A stretch of 64,000 bases of DNA from Norana najaformis (GCA_964023275.1 OZ029913.1:45387976-45451975), one strand, 5' to 3'; numbered from the stretch's first letter, positions 12,201-27,200 are shown. Notes: generated by a model from the sequence alone, not told the origin. Translations and numbers: made by a program.

Positions 12201-15200
12201 TTATAGTGCTATATCAATCTCCTAAACACAATAACAGTTGCAACCTGCATCTTTGTATATATTATTACACTGGCCAACAGAAAAAATTTTTTTCTTGTTG
12301 CGTTCGGTTTTAGACCTGTTCTTGGGGTAGTTTTGGGCGCTGATTCAGAAAATGTCATTGGATTGAGTGCATCAGGTCTAGTTTCTGAGATATCGTCGAT
12401 TTTGTAAAGAAAACCCAGTCCACTCTTTAAACGATGTCTTTGGCAAAACTAAAATGTCATAATAAGCTTTATTTATGGCTAATTATAATTCTTGCTGATT
12501 CATATAATGCCTACATCCTTATAATGTAAAATCAGCATATCTTGCCGCGTGCTGAGATATTGCTGATTCAACGAAATAACTATTCCGTAGCCTACAGCTT
12601 ACTCAGCACTAAATTCATGGCCTCATTTAGAATTTATTTGTGCTTATACAGCGTTTCATGGTTTCGAACTATGTAAATAGATTATGCTGAAGTCAGCATT
12701 TATAGCCTATATAAATCGCCTCCTGAAAGCTAGAGCAGCCGCAGTCGTCTTAGGGCATATTAAGAGTTGGTCGCAAGAACAATCTGTGAATGTGAGCATT
12801 AAATAACTACATGTTCTTACTATTTTTTAGGTTAGTCATTTAATTCCTCAGATGCGAACATCCTTAAGGTTATGGCTACTTCCAGACGGAGCTGCATTAA
12901 CCATCCAGACATATTCTGCTACATTTGTGGGGAATACACACTAAAAGCAAACAGGAAACCGATTTCTGAGTTTGTAAAAAGAGCATATGTAGGTTATTTT
13001 GGTGTCAAACTTGGAGATCAAGATAAGCAATGGGCTCCTCATACAGTATGCAAAACTTGTATTGAACAATTGCGCCACTGGACAACTGGAAAGAGAAGCT
13101 GCCTGAAATTTGGTGTACCGATGGTTTGGAGGGAACAGATAAACCACTTCGACGACTGTTACTTTTGTATGGTTAATATCATAGGCATCTATCGAAATAA
13201 TCGTCACAAGTTGTCTTACCCTGATATACCTTCAGCCAGGAGACCTGTTCCGCATTCGGATATTGTACCAGTTCCACCTTTTCGCGAACTACCTCAGCTC
13301 TCAGACGATGAGACTTGCATGTCCAATATCGGACAAGATGACGAAAGTGAAGAAAGTGGGGGCAGTGACAGTGATTTCCAATCAACTTCACACAGTGAAC
13401 GTTTTGACCAAAAAGAGTTGAGTGATCTGATCAGGGACTTAAATCTTTACAAAGAGTCCTCTGAATTGCTTGCGTCCAGACTAAAGGAAAAGAATGCACT
13501 TCAGCCTGGAACGAAAATTACAATTTATAGAAACAGAGAAAAGGATTTGCTGCCATTCTTTACCGAAGACAACAACCTAGTATTCTGTAATGACATCAGC
13601 AACTTATTGAAGAAAATTGGTCTGTCGGATTACAGCCCAGATGAGTGGCGTCTTTTTATCGACAGTTCAAAACGTAGTCTGAAATGTGTGCTTTTAAATA
13701 ACGGCAACAAATTTGGTTCTATTCCAATCGGTCACTCCACCAGGATGAAAGAAGAGTACAATGCCATCTCTTTAGTACTGGAAAAGATAAAATACAAAGA
13801 ACATCAATGGGTAATTTGTGTAGACTTGAAGATGGTAAATTTCCTCCTTGGTCAACAAAGTGGCTACACAAAGTATCCCTGCTTTTTGTGTCTTTGGGAC
13901 AGTAGAGCCAAGCATGAACATTGGACAAGAAAAGATTGGCCTTCGAGGAAAGACATGGTGGTTGGAGCTCAAAATGTAATCAAGGAATCTTTGGTGGCAC
14001 GAGATAGGATCATACTGCCACCACTACATATAAAGCTAGGGCTGATGAAACAATTTGTCAGGTCTTTGAATAAAGAAGGTTCATGCTTCGAATACATAGT
14101 ACACAAGTTACCAGGAATTACAATGGAAAAATTGAAGGCTGGAATCTTCGATGGTCCACAGATCAGGCAACTTATGAATGACCCACTTTTCATACCATCA
14201 ATGAATGAAATCGAATCTTGTGCCTGGTCTTCCTTTGTTCTTGTAACTAAAAATTTTCTTGGCAACAAGAAGGCAGACAATTATGCACAACTAGTAGAGG
14301 ATATGCTTCTTCATTTCAACAAGCTTGGCTGCAACATGAGCATTAAAGTCCATTATCTCCACAGTCACTTAGATCGCTTTCCAGAGAATCTTGGTGACTT
14401 CAGCGAAGAGCAAGGTGAAAGATTTCACCAAGACATCAAAACAATGGAAAATCGATATCAAGGAAGATGGGATGCACACATGATGGCAGACTATTGCTGG
14501 AATATTATGCGCGATTGTTCCGGCAGATGCCACACTCGGAAATCGTACAAAAGGAGCTTCTTCGGTGTCGAATGACTTGAAATTTTTATAACAAACTTGT
14601 TCTGTTTGGTATCATATAAGTACAGTTTCAGGTACTACCATTTTCTTTTAAGTATTTGTATTATTATGTTTATTTAGTGTATCACATAATAAATTGAGCA
14701 CTACATAATTATAGCTATAGCCTTATGTTTTATGGGCGAGCAGAGGCAAGGACTGGTATATGGCATAATGTTCTATATCTCGAAAACTAGACCTGCTGGG
14801 AGAAAACTGGTGCCTTTTCTGGAATCAGCAGGTCAAATATACCCAGAAACAGTTCTAACATTTGAGGCAACAAATTATGTGTTGGCCAGTGTTATCAGTC
14901 CTAATCAGTATTCACCTCACTTCATAAGTATCAACAACCCCTATGATGTAAAATCTGACATCATGAATATTAATTCAGATACCAAATGATCTTTGGCAAC
15001 TCTTAATGACTGACGGTGATGGACTTAATATTTCAACTGAAGCTGTGGAGCTAGCGAATTACCACTCTTATAATTCTACAGTAGTCTACCAAATGGACTC
15101 AGAACCACAGGTTGAAGTTGACTCTGACGAATAGTTTAATTCTTCAACCCTTCTTTTACCAAGAGTTCTTGTCCGTGGCTTTGCATCTTTCCTGGATAAA

Positions 15201-18200
15201 CAGCGCAGTGACAATCAAACTCTTTCGTGTAACTAGTTGACCAAATGTCAATCAACCACACACAAGAGGCAGATTGTCTCTGAATCTTAGTGTCATTCCT
15301 AGGAAGTTACCATTCACTTCCGGCTATCACCTTGAAGTTTCTCTCACTTCAACTGGTTTTAACTTGCATTGGGTGATCACACAACTTGATTGCCATGAGA
15401 AACCATTTGATAACTATACAGATTATTTTTTCTTTTGATCGAACTACTATTGTCACAGTATTTTTTCTTTTGATCGAACTACTATTGTCACAGTATTTTT
15501 TCTTTTGATCGAACTACTATTGTCACAGTATTTTTTCTTTTGATCGAACTACTATTGTCACAGTATTTTTTCTTTTGATCGAACTACTATTGTCACAGTC
15601 CTTTTTGATCAATATGGAGTTCACGGATTAACATTCTGAGACTTCTTAACGACAAATTCTGTTTATCTGTTTGAACTGAAGTAACTGCATTAGTGCCTTA
15701 TTGCGCATCACTTAAATTGTCTGCTTTGGAGACCACGAGCCAACCGTTGATCCAAATTTCTTTCAGTCGCTCTTTGTTTTTCCTGTTGTTTCTGAAGCAC
15801 AATAGACAGTTTCCCCAAATCGTATTGTTAACAATTTTATGCCCCATGATGCAGTTGTGCATACATGTCTACATCTAACTGAACATCTTATAGGCTTTAC
15901 AAACAAGTTATCACATCTAACACAGATGAATGCAAATATAAGGAGAATCACTACCCCCAGGACCCTAGGTTTGGATACACTCAGAACTAGAACTCCTTGG
16001 TATGTCCTACTATGCACTGGCCCTTGGACTTAAAGAGACCCCAAACTCTGTACCTTTGTTGACTCCCAGCTGCATTCCACCTAAACTACATGCTGTCAGT
16101 GAATAATGCTGTAACTGTGAACTTCAAACTGAACTCTAAAAATGAACTTATATGGGCCTGTCATGCATAACCTTTTAGGTTCATTTCATGTCCTGCATGG
16201 CCTTACACATGCTTGTTGGCTGAGAAGGGCACTGGTCTCGCAAGAATCACTTAAAGGTGACACTGCTCTGCCCATATGTGTCAATGGAATGGAAGGGAAG
16301 GTTCACCCCACTCTTTAAGGTTTAGGCTATGTTATTATTAACTATAGCTAGTCTATTTATACATCAGTACATATATAGCAGAAACTAAATACTTGTAGGT
16401 AGGCCTGTCAGAGGGCTCCAGGAGGACCAGGGATCCACCTGAAGGGTAGCACCCAGGCTGTGAATGTAAAATCTGATTCCTGGCCATTTCTAGACGTTTG
16501 TTTTAATTGTTAAGAGCCGGCAGCTGATGGCATGGGATACCAGCACACAGCTGTTGTTGTCACCTCTGCTCATACAGCAACTGAGCTTCAGATAAGATGC
16601 AAGCTGCTTCAACACATGTTTCTAAACTATCTCTGATTAAAAAAAAATAAGTTGAAATAGGTTGATAATTGGCCATGTCATTGACTTCAAGACCACAGTG
16701 CTTAAAGAAGGCCAAACGATTCCTGTTTCTGAGAAGTGAGAAGCAACCTGTCACCCAAAGCACAGTCTCATAATAACAGTAAACATGGTAGAAGGTGAGC
16801 AACAAATTTTACTCCCTTCACCCAAAGTCCTATTACATAATAACTGTAAAAATGACAGAAAAATCATCCACAAAGTCCATAAAACTGAAATGGTGGCAAA
16901 GGTTCAAGCTCATGCGACTTCATTGACAACAGCAATAACTAGCACAGGTCTTTGATAAGAGTTAGGCTCTCTTATACTTATTGTCCAGAAAAAAAGCAAC
17001 CTGATAAGTTACAATAACTAAAATATATTGCACAAATATTTTAATACGTTTAAAACATTTAAAGTAGGGTAGTCAAGAGTTTTATTAGCATTCATGGTTT
17101 ATGTTCAAAATATCTCCTATTGGCCCAGACTGACACACGAAGATAAGTATGCCACTGACCAACTGCAGTGTCAGTAATACGCTGATCCATTTCGTTCTAC
17201 TGCTGGATGTACTGTTGAAGTCGTATTAGTCTTTTCCAAGTGTTCATTAAGTACTCCTAGTGTGCTTTCTTTATCCGAAAATTTTCTGGACAGAGTTTAT
17301 TAAATATTATACGAATGCTTGTTTTTGATGCCTGAATGTTTTACTTGGCTGTTGTAGTGTGTCGCAGTTTGAGTACACACCAGAGTGCATAGTGTTTGAT
17401 CTGTTGGACATTCCACTTTACCACGGTTGGCTAGTTGATCCTCAGATGCCAGACCTTGTGTCTGCCATTGCAAATTGCACGTACAACCAACTTGTTGAGA
17501 AGATCATTTTACAGAAGAATTCCAACAAAGAGGAACAGGTAGCCGAAGGTAGGAGCCAAGACAAAGTCATTGCTCTTAACTGCTTTATTGGCTACCCAGA
17601 CTTTCGACCAGTAGAATGCATGTCATCTTCTTTTGATGCTACTTGTTTGAAGTTCAGCATTCAAATGTTGCAAATTACTTCACTCATAATTTACAACAAA
17701 GCCCAGTCTCTGTTTTCAATGGTTATATTTACTCTGTGTTTGCATCTGCTGATCATTCTCAGAACTGTTGTATAAAACTGTTGTCTTCACGTTTTCATAT
17801 TCTTTGCTCAAATTATCATGTAAGTAGTGTTGGGGAATAGTTTGGTTAAAGAAGTGTTCCATAAATGTCTGATTAAATTACATTTAAGACTAGAATTGTA
17901 AAAGACAAAAAATTAGTCAGTTCGAAATGCCTCCAACTTTTTTTGGGTGCAGTGATTTTCTTCATTGTGAAGTTTGGTTTTGTCTAATATTAGCATATTA
18001 CTGTGTGCATATTATGAATTTGAGATACAAATTCCTGATTTTGCCTTTTGAGGGTGGAAGGTAATTTCTCAAACTGCACTTTATTTTAAGACCTTACTTG
18101 GTGTGTGGGACACTTTGCCTTGCTGGTGGAAAGTAGGATGGGCTGGTGTGTATGGCAGAGAAAAAGACCAACTGTATAAAGGGTCCAAAGTCAGTTAAAG

Positions 18201-21200
18201 TCAGTTGCTGGGTGACAGCAATTTGAAGGAGAAGTCTGAGAATTCAAGGATGTTTTCAGTTGGACAAATTGGAAGGCCATGACTGAAATGGAGGAAGATG
18301 GAGAAGTGGAGAAGTGCTTAATTTCCCCTAGTTTTCATCTTCCCCAATACTGGTGGTATTGGTGGATTGGTGTTGAACTAGAACTTTTGGACTGATTGAC
18401 AAGTGACACAGAACTATTGCTGAACTTGTCTTCGCCTGTGGTGACTAGGGAAGGAATCCTAACCCAGTCAAGTCCTTTTGGAGTGGTATATTGCACTTGT
18501 GGAGAAAATGAATGGAGGTGAGATAATGCTGGATGCCCGAGTCTTCTGATGCATCCATGTGACTGTACCTTACATTATCTGAGAGTGTGCCTTGGTGTCT
18601 TCTGTGTAGGGCTGTATGACAGTCTCTGTAAAGAGCAAGTTGTAAATAGACATTGTAAATAGAAACATTGAAAATAGAAATTGGGTTTTGTTGTAAATTA
18701 TGAGTAAACCAATTTGCAGCAAGTATTATAACGCAATGTTTTAACGAGTTCACGTTGTATTGGTGATTTAAATTTAGAACCACCACAGTCAATGGTAGAA
18801 ACCCCCTATTTAAATTGCCCATAGACCTAATTTGCATTTGTATGGTATGTTACTCACTGTAGTCTAACTTCTGGCTTTTCTGACCTGTTGGATTTTGACT
18901 GGCTTCTGCAGCGAATTCATTTGGACTACAGTTTCGCTTAGAGCAACCGTCGAATGATGCATTGTGCGTTATAGTAATGGCTTTACGGTAGTCATTAGAT
19001 TAGATGTGATCAGAAGTTAGACTTTCTATGTTATTTCATACTGTTTACTTTTTAAGCTAAAAAATTGATGGTAAGAATCAGTTTCAAAAACTGTTAATTG
19101 GAATTGTTACCTTTTTGGGTAGCGCTGTTGGCTGAAGAGTTCCTGAATATAACGGCTTCACAGCTGACATACCATGGCCTCATTGAGTTGTCAGCTACCA
19201 TCAAGGAGGAAGAGATGTGTGTCTTCTTTCGAAACAACCATTTTTCTACACTGTACAAACATAAGGTTGGGACTGTCCACTGTTTCCCCTACTATAACAA
19301 GTTACCACAACCAAAACTACTCTGCTAGGTGTTGCTAGTGCAGTACAAGTTACAGGCTTAGAAATCATTCATCTGTGTAGTGAAGGCTTAGATGTGTGGC
19401 AAGTCAATGGTGCTGCAGGCAGAGAAAATGATACTAATTAGTTGACTGACCACAATTCAAATGGCTATTTGCAATGGAATATGCAATGTAAAACTGTTGA
19501 TCGTGTTTTACTAGGAGATAGGATACATGGACAAAGAGCTTTTTCAGTTGACACATGATCCATTTTCAGGGACTGTTCCTCAGCTGTTGACTTATGCATT
19601 TATATTGTTTTGATCTGAGCTTCAGTGGATTACCTGGCACTAGAACTAAACTGGCTTTTGGCTTGACCTGATATTGTTTGATATGTTAGGTGGCTAAGAT
19701 GATGTCTGAGTTATTATTTTCTTATTTTCTTGTGGGCATAGGCAGTGGCATACGCAGTTTTTTAGCCAAGGGGGTTCAGTACCTGGTTGAAAGTTGAAAG
19801 GGTGTGGGATAGCGATCACTAAAGGTGCAAAGCCCCTAATGACTAGGGGGCCTGGTGGAAGGTCGTAAGCTGGGTGCAGAGTGGAGCCCTAGAAGCCAAG
19901 ACATATTGAAGCATTTAGTATAAAATTGAGCACATTTGGGCTCTGTGCTTTTGTGCGACCATTTAACCAGAGGGCTGTAGCTGAATGAAACTTTAGGAGA
20001 TCTGAGACAGCGAGCACCAAAGATGTGAAACCCCAACAAATGGGGATCTGGGAAATGTTGTAAGCTTTCCAGTGGAGTCTGGGATTAAGCCCTGTAAGCA
20101 AATGCATTTTAGTTAAATAAAGCAGGCCAGGAAAAATAATATTAATATATTTTATGCCAGATATCAAACTTGAGAGTCTAATATATATTTTATTTGATGT
20201 TTATGTTTGTTTGTCGACAGAATGAACTCTTTGTCCTGGTGACGGATCAGGGCTTTCTACGAGAGTCAAATGTCGTCTGGGAGACGCTGTCTAACATTGA
20301 GGGCGATGGTCATTTCGTAGATGCTGACTTTCGGACGTATCGTCTGCCTGATGCGGCTGCACAGCCACTGCCGACACCATCATTTCCAGTTAACAGCAAG
20401 GAGCAAATTGATCATGAGTATGATAATGATGATGATTATTGCCTCTTCCTTTAGTGGTGATGGTGGCGGTGGAGGTGGCGATGACGATGATGATGATTGT
20501 TACCTCTTACTGCAATGAAGATGGTGATGATGATAATTGCTGCCTTTCACTATAATAATGATGATAGTGGTGGTGGTGATAAAAACAGAATGATAGTAAC
20601 AGCAATTCCAGCAGTCAGGATGACAGGGATGATGATGATTTTTTACTCAAGGAAGCTATGTTCCATCAGGATTTAAAAATTGTTCATAGAGTAATAATAT
20701 TATTATTATTTGTATTTTTTTATTATTAGTAGTAGTGGTAGTATTTGTATTTTTACTCCATGTAGAAATTATTACTTTTTCTACTTGTTACTTTTTCTTT
20801 TATCCAAGGTGAAAATGAACCCTTAGGAAGTAAAGATTAGGTTAGGAGTTGATCAGTGATTTTTATTATTTATTTATTCATTTTTTTATACCTGAGTTGT
20901 GAATTATCTACGAGGAGTAAAAGATAAGGCAGAAACAAGATCTCAAACTATTTACCATTGTCCTGTCTGAAATGTGCCTCACTGTTTAATGTATGTCTCA
21001 AAAAATTATCAACTGCATAGCTAATCACTTTGCAGTCCAGTTAGAGCAGTGTACTGACGAAACGCTGCTTTACATTGATCTCTTGCCTTCTGATCTGTCT
21101 GGGAAGGCAAAATTTGAGAAATGCCTCTATTGTGTGTGCATGGTTCTGCTTTAACATTTTGGTCATAAAAGCAGATAAATCTGAGGCATTTGTGTTTGGC

Positions 21201-24200
21201 TCATGCCAACTTTCACTCCCTTCTCATTCCAGCATTTATCTTCCTTCAAGAAACACCACAAAACTCACTTTTCTGACTGGCTTTCAAATATGTGGATATC
21301 TTACTTCATTATCAGCTGGCAGCTGACTAACTGTGCCTCAGATTCACATTTCTGCATGACTGCTTGCATTAAATATTTTCTTAATAATAATCGCAATAGT
21401 AATAATTCTGGAATGACCCCTTGTTCAAGATGGCTTCTTTGCAGTGTTTGTAATTTTGGTTTTATTTTACTTTGTTCATGACTTTTGAGGTTTCCCATAT
21501 ATACGATAATTCCCAGTTTTCAAAATATTTAGCATTTAAGAGCATGAGGATTTAATGGTGAAAAAATTTTAAGGCACTTAAAATCAGGTCTGATTTCTAA
21601 CTTAAATTTCTTTTAGATGGACAACTTAAATATAAAACATTGTTGCAAATAAACTCATTTTGATGAGCTTTACCAAATATTTTTCTTGGAGTAGTTCAAG
21701 AAATGAGAAGTTTTAACTGATATATAAAGTTTTTAGCAATTTGAGGACATAAAATATCTGAGGACTAAAATGCGGGGGTTTGCCAGTGAATGAGTAGCTT
21801 ACGCAGCCATAAGGATAGCTTTAAGGATAATAACAATAATCACTTTTATTAGTACTGGACTCTCGCTATGTTGTAGCATTTGGGATCCCTATCAAGTACT
21901 GCATTATGGCAAAGGCCATATTACGCTGAAATGGTATTTTACGACTATGTGTATGTCTGTGTAGCTGTGTATTTCCAGGTTGTAGTGGACTGAGGAAGCA
22001 TTAGCATTTGCTATGATCATGAAAAACAAGTGTACTTGGTACTCACCACAGGCGTTATTGGACTTGTAAAGGCTACCAGAAAATTCTGTTTAATTCAAAA
22101 TTGCATTTTGGAATGAAAGCAGTTTTTAAATAATTGTGGTTGAATGCTTTGTATTCTTTGTTTTTACAGTCCGCTCCCAGGCGCCATGAGCTTCCCACCG
22201 TGCATATTGAAGCCGCCTATAATTTATGAGCCATTAATTATGTTAGATCAAGAAAGTACATATACAACTCCTTAAAATTGGCCTGTATTTGAAAGAAATA
22301 ATACAAAATAAAGAAATTCTTGCTTTATTTAGATATTTAACCCTTAACCGATGAGAGAATTATTTCCGCCTAGGCCCTGACGACGAGCAATTTTACCGTA
22401 AAACGTCCATTAATTAGTTTTCAACTGGTCATATCTCAGTAAGTTCTTGGCCTACAGACATGAGGTTAATATCATTCTTTAGGATTTTATCTCCTCTTCC
22501 CATCCATCCATCTAGTTTTTGGTACAAAAATTTTTGGGGTACTCGAAATTGCCCCAAAAACTGTACCCCATTTTTTACTTTTTTCATGTTCAAGCCCCTA
22601 TAGAAAAACATTTTCAGTGACAACATATATAGTGTGAGCACAAACACTGCAGAAATCAATATCAGACAAAACCCAAAAGAAATTTTGAAAATATTTTGAT
22701 AAATGAAGGAGATACAATAATTTTAATATGTAGGCCAAAGTCGTAAAATTTGAAAGAAATATAAGAAAACGCTTGAAAAGTAAGAAATTCTAAATTTATC
22801 ACATCTTGATCAATTCTGGACATACAAACATGACGTTAATATCTTTCATTGGCATTTTATCTCCTCTTCCAATCCATCTGTCTAGGTTTTGGTACAAAAA
22901 TTTTTGGGGTACCCAGATTTGCCCCAAAACTGTACCCCACTCCATTTTTTTACTTATTTCATGTTCAAGCCCTTATAGAAAAATAACATATGTAGTGTCA
23001 GCATAAAAATTGCACAGAAATCAATACCAGACAAAACCCAAAAGAAATTTTGAAAATATTTTCATAAATGAAGGAGATACAATATTTTTAATATGTAGGC
23101 CGAAGTCGTAAAATTTGAAAGAAGTATAAGAAAACGCTAGAAAAGTAAGAAATTCTAAACTTATCATATCTTGATCAATTCTGGACATACAGACATGAGG
23201 TTAATATCATTCTTTAGCGTTTTATCTCCTCTTCCAATCCATCTGTCTGGTTTTTGGTACAAAAATGTTTGGGGTCTTCAAAGTTGCCTACACACCCAAC
23301 CACCTCCCACACACCTGCACAGCAATAAAACAACATCAAAAACACTGCAACATGCACAACACAACAGAAACATTACAACAAGCCAGGCAACCACCGTGCT
23401 GTTTCCTTTTCATGAATGCTTGAGTTGCTGGATCAACAGTGGATGATCGATCACCTTGAAGATGGCTGAAGCTTCCTGGATTGGCTCCTCTTTCTCAACA
23501 GACTGGACTGAACAGTTCTGGGAGAACAATTTAGAGTGAAAATTTGAACAGTTGTTTGATGTGCTATGCTGCTTACCTTCCTCACACCCCACAGGCACTT
23601 ACTTATTTACTCAGCGTTGGTTTTTGGAACCACTATCTGATTTGCTCGTTGTATATGTGGAGGCATCCAACTTTGCACAAAGCAACTTTGCATGCTTCAC
23701 ATTCATGCTGAGTATTCTTGGAACAGGGTTTCCGCTTTCTAAGTCAGCAATGGTCCAAATTTTGAATCGCCATTTGGTTGGATTTTTAGGACAATACTGT
23801 TTGAATTGACCCAACTATTGACTCAACGCTCAGATTCTTCCCCGGCTTGCAAAACTGAGGTGATTTACCAGAGGATGAACTTCACACATTGGATCATAAT
23901 TGGAAGCATCCCTTACAGGAGCATGAGTACTGTCTGTCAAATGAAGGCACCTGCTCAACCGATCCCTTTTCATGGTCCCGGAAATCCAGGGATCACTGAG
24001 CTAGGTATCAGCTGACCAGTAGTCATAAAAAAGTGGTTGCATCTTGAAGCCCATCATGATGTTGGTGCTAACAAATGCATGCATATTTAGAGAAGTAGGG
24101 TTGCATTTTGTTATATGGATTTTACCTGCCTGCTATGCACCTGACCTACTCTGCTCAGCAAATGGGTTGGTCTGTTCGGCTAGCACATCAAAAAACTGTT

Positions 24201-27200
24201 ATCTAGAAATGTTAGAAAACGTTCAAAAATGGTGCAACATGGGCTGATCTGCACAGACACCTGTAAATGGAACATTTAGGGGTGAAACTGAAAAATCTTA
24301 TACCTGTTCAGTCCAGTCTGTCTCGCCCGAGTCATCAGCCTGACTCAGTTTGACGGCTGATAGCATGTATCGGTTGCTGTCTGAAATCGGAGTCGATGTT
24401 AGAATTTTCTTCAGCCAAAGTCACTTTATCTTCCTCACTGGATGCAGCAGACAGGTTTTTATTGTCAGATGAGTTGAAACTGTCATCATCTGGTGCAAAT
24501 TCGTCAAGAATTTGCCAAATTTCATCGTCAGTAAGGCCACAACAACAACATGGCGCCATTTTGGGTTATTTAAATTCGTGATTTAAATGTCCGATTCGAT
24601 TGGTTGTTTTTCATGTTTATGACCCAATTCTAAAAATATCTTCCACTTATTTCTGTGCTTAATTATATTATCTTGGCCTAAATGATGTCAGGTTAAAAAA
24701 TATAACGTCTGCGGTAGGCCAAGAGCCGTCTAACTACTAGTACACACCCAGTGCACCTTACTGCACATTCGTAATGACCCCTGTAGTGTACTCTACTGCA
24801 CATTCATCTGTATTGGGTTAAGTTGGTGAGTTGCATTTGCTTCTTACTGCTTGCTGCTTCCATGACAGGCATAGCTGACCTTGTGACTTGTTGATAGTCA
24901 TAGAAAAAGCAGTGTTTGAACCTGTTGCACATAGGCAAGATCAAATGTGTTGGCTCTTCTGCAGCCGCCGTGTCAATTCACTCGTTGCCATTGTCCCTCA
25001 GATATACAGTAGCATGCCTCAATATTTGGAGATCTAAATATTCAAGGCTTCAGTGCAGTCTGTCATTTTCCTTCCCATGTCATGTTTCTGTTCCTTCCCA
25101 GTCAGCTGTGATAAGCTAGGTTAAAAGGTGAAACAGAACTTCAAAAATTAATGGTAGGTGTTCATATTCATATTCGGGAGTGGTCCGGAGGCGGACTCAT
25201 GCATTTGGCACTCATCCATCAAGTGTATCGAAACAGTTTCCGTCACCAGTTCAAAGAATGCTGTCATGCCCTCTCCCATCCCCCTGGGGTCGGGGTTCCA
25301 GGATTTCACCCTGCATGCAACAGGGTGACCCCCTCTGAGGCAATCACTTGCTTTACAGGCGGGCGCTTGTCACTCTCCAATTTGAACCGGACTACCAGCA
25401 CCTGTCCCCTCAGGTGCTCCATCATAGCCCTCGACAATGGTATGTGACTGCCCTCTTCCCCGGATTACATACTCTGTCCCGATGACAACCAGTGAGAAAG
25501 GTGTAGTCACTACTGCATCGATCGGTTGGCACTTGACCCAACTCTTAATATTTCTGCTTTAAATGGGCAGCGGTGGGCCCATTCTCCCTCAGTCCTGTAC
25601 AGAAATCAGTCCTGCACGGAGCACAGTCCCGTAAAGAACATAGCCCTGTACAAAACAAGGTTGACAAGCAAGGCCAGTGAACAGCCTGTTAGCTGCCTGA
25701 CAGAACGGACAGAGCAGATGGGTGTTGTGGAGTCAAAGTTGACCTCACCACTCGGTTCCATGCTTTCGCTTCCACCACGATGAGTTCACGCAGCAGAAAC
25801 TACTAAGCACTTCCTCTTATGGTATCCAACCAGTCAACCTCTGGTGAGGCGGGATGTCTCATTGCCATCTAACATTGACCGATCACTCAGAGCCGCAAGG
25901 CATACAAAGAGCAGTCGGCTGGAACTCTAGGGTAACCACTATAGATCTGAGTGGCACCGTTAAAGCCCATGAAGCTGACGCCGGATTTTACTGCAGCGAC
26001 CTTAGCCCCCATAGGTCACCACTCGTCCAGCTAAGCATTGCTCTGCAGGGTAGACTCACCAGGAACAGACTAATGGACTCACAAGAGAGTCATAGTTACT
26101 CCTGCCGTTTACCCGGACCCTTGATTTAGCACCTTTCAAGACCCTTCATTTAGCACCTTTCAAGACCCTTCATTTAGCACCTTTCAAGACATTTGAAAAT
26201 GCGTACACATGGCAGTTTTTAGAACTGATCTTAATAGATATGATTTAATGTAGGTTGAAAATGTATGCTCAGCACAGTAAAATAAGAAAGTATGTATATG
26301 ATGGACAAATCTACCAGACTTTTAGTGTAAGTTCAAACAGGAAAATTGGGAAACTGCTGGGTAGGTAGAGAAGCAGAGCAACCTGGAAGCAAGGAGCCAG
26401 AGGTGCATGCACAGCAACAAGAGATGAGACAAAATCAGTTTTAAAAGACACTGGTTCAAAACCAACTGCAAAAGACAATAGGACAAAACCAGCTCCAGAA
26501 GACACACTAGGACAAAACCAACTCCAAACAACACAATAGGACAAAACCAACTTCAAACAACACAATAGGGCAAAACCAACTCCAAACACAATAGGACAAA
26601 ACCAACTCCAAAAGACACACTAGGACAAAACCAACTCCAAACAACACAATAGGACAAAACTAACTCCAAAAGACACACTAGGACAAAACCAACTCCAAAC
26701 AACACAATAGGACAAAACTAACTCCAAAAGACACACTAGGACAAAACCAACTCCAAACAACACACTAGGACAAAACCAACTCCAAACAACACACTAGGAC
26801 AAAACCAACTCCAAACAACACACTAGGACAAAACCAACTCCAAACAACACAATAGGACAAAACCAACTCCAAAAGACACACTAGGACAAAACCAACTCCA
26901 AACAACACAATAGGACAAAACTAAATCCAAAAGACACACTAGGACAAAACCAACTCCAAACAACACAATAGGACAAAACTAAATCCAAAAGACACACTAG
27001 GACAAAACCAACTCCAAACAACACAATAGGACAAAACTAAATCCAAAAGACACACTAGGACAAAACCAACTCCAAACAACACAATAGGACAAAACTAACT
27101 CCAAAAGACACACTAGGACAAAACCAACTCCAAACAACACACTAGGACAAAACCAACTCCAAACAACACAATAGGACAAAACCAACTCCAAACAACACAA

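Larger units (their letters stand above)
12268..14891 (+). mobile_element. TIR DNA transposon carrying a 567-aa protein
   Basis: The ends are identical 12-mers in inverted orientation, CACTGGCCAACA at 12268 and TGTTGGCCAGTG ending at 14891. Similarity continues inward, with gaps, for about 120 bp (shared TGTTGC, CTGATTC, CAGGTCTAGTTT). TTA flanks both ends (12265-12267, 14892-14894), a 3-bp target-site duplication. Inside are a TATA-like TATATAAA at 12708-12715, one uninterrupted ORF (12872-14575) and AATAAA at 14688-14693. The size (2624 bp) and layout are those of an autonomous DNA transposon; the superfamily is not assigned. Confidence 0.75.
22341..24817 (-). mobile_element. piggyBac-type transposon fossil, 2.48 kb
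   Basis: TTAA at 22337-22340 is followed by CCCTTAACCGATGAG; the other end reads TGTATTGGG followed by TTAA at 24818-24821. TTAA target sites with CCC/GGG ends are diagnostic of piggyBac. The ends share CCC and a GATGA block. The transposase remnant is on the minus strand. Confidence 0.75.

Noticed and set aside
14732..14989. 85-aa ORF after the transposase gene
   Set aside because: It lies across the right TIR and its reading is explained by the inverted repeat.
17549..17775. Extension of MINDY exon 4 to the stop at 17773
   Set aside because: Joining at 17548 to exon 5 gives the family sequence EQVAEALLAEEF with correct phase; the extension is intronic.
25151..26129. GPCR-tail-like FRHQFKECC and Ig-like DAGFYC strings
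   Set aside because: Single short matches without the rest of either fold, in separate frames; judged coincidence.
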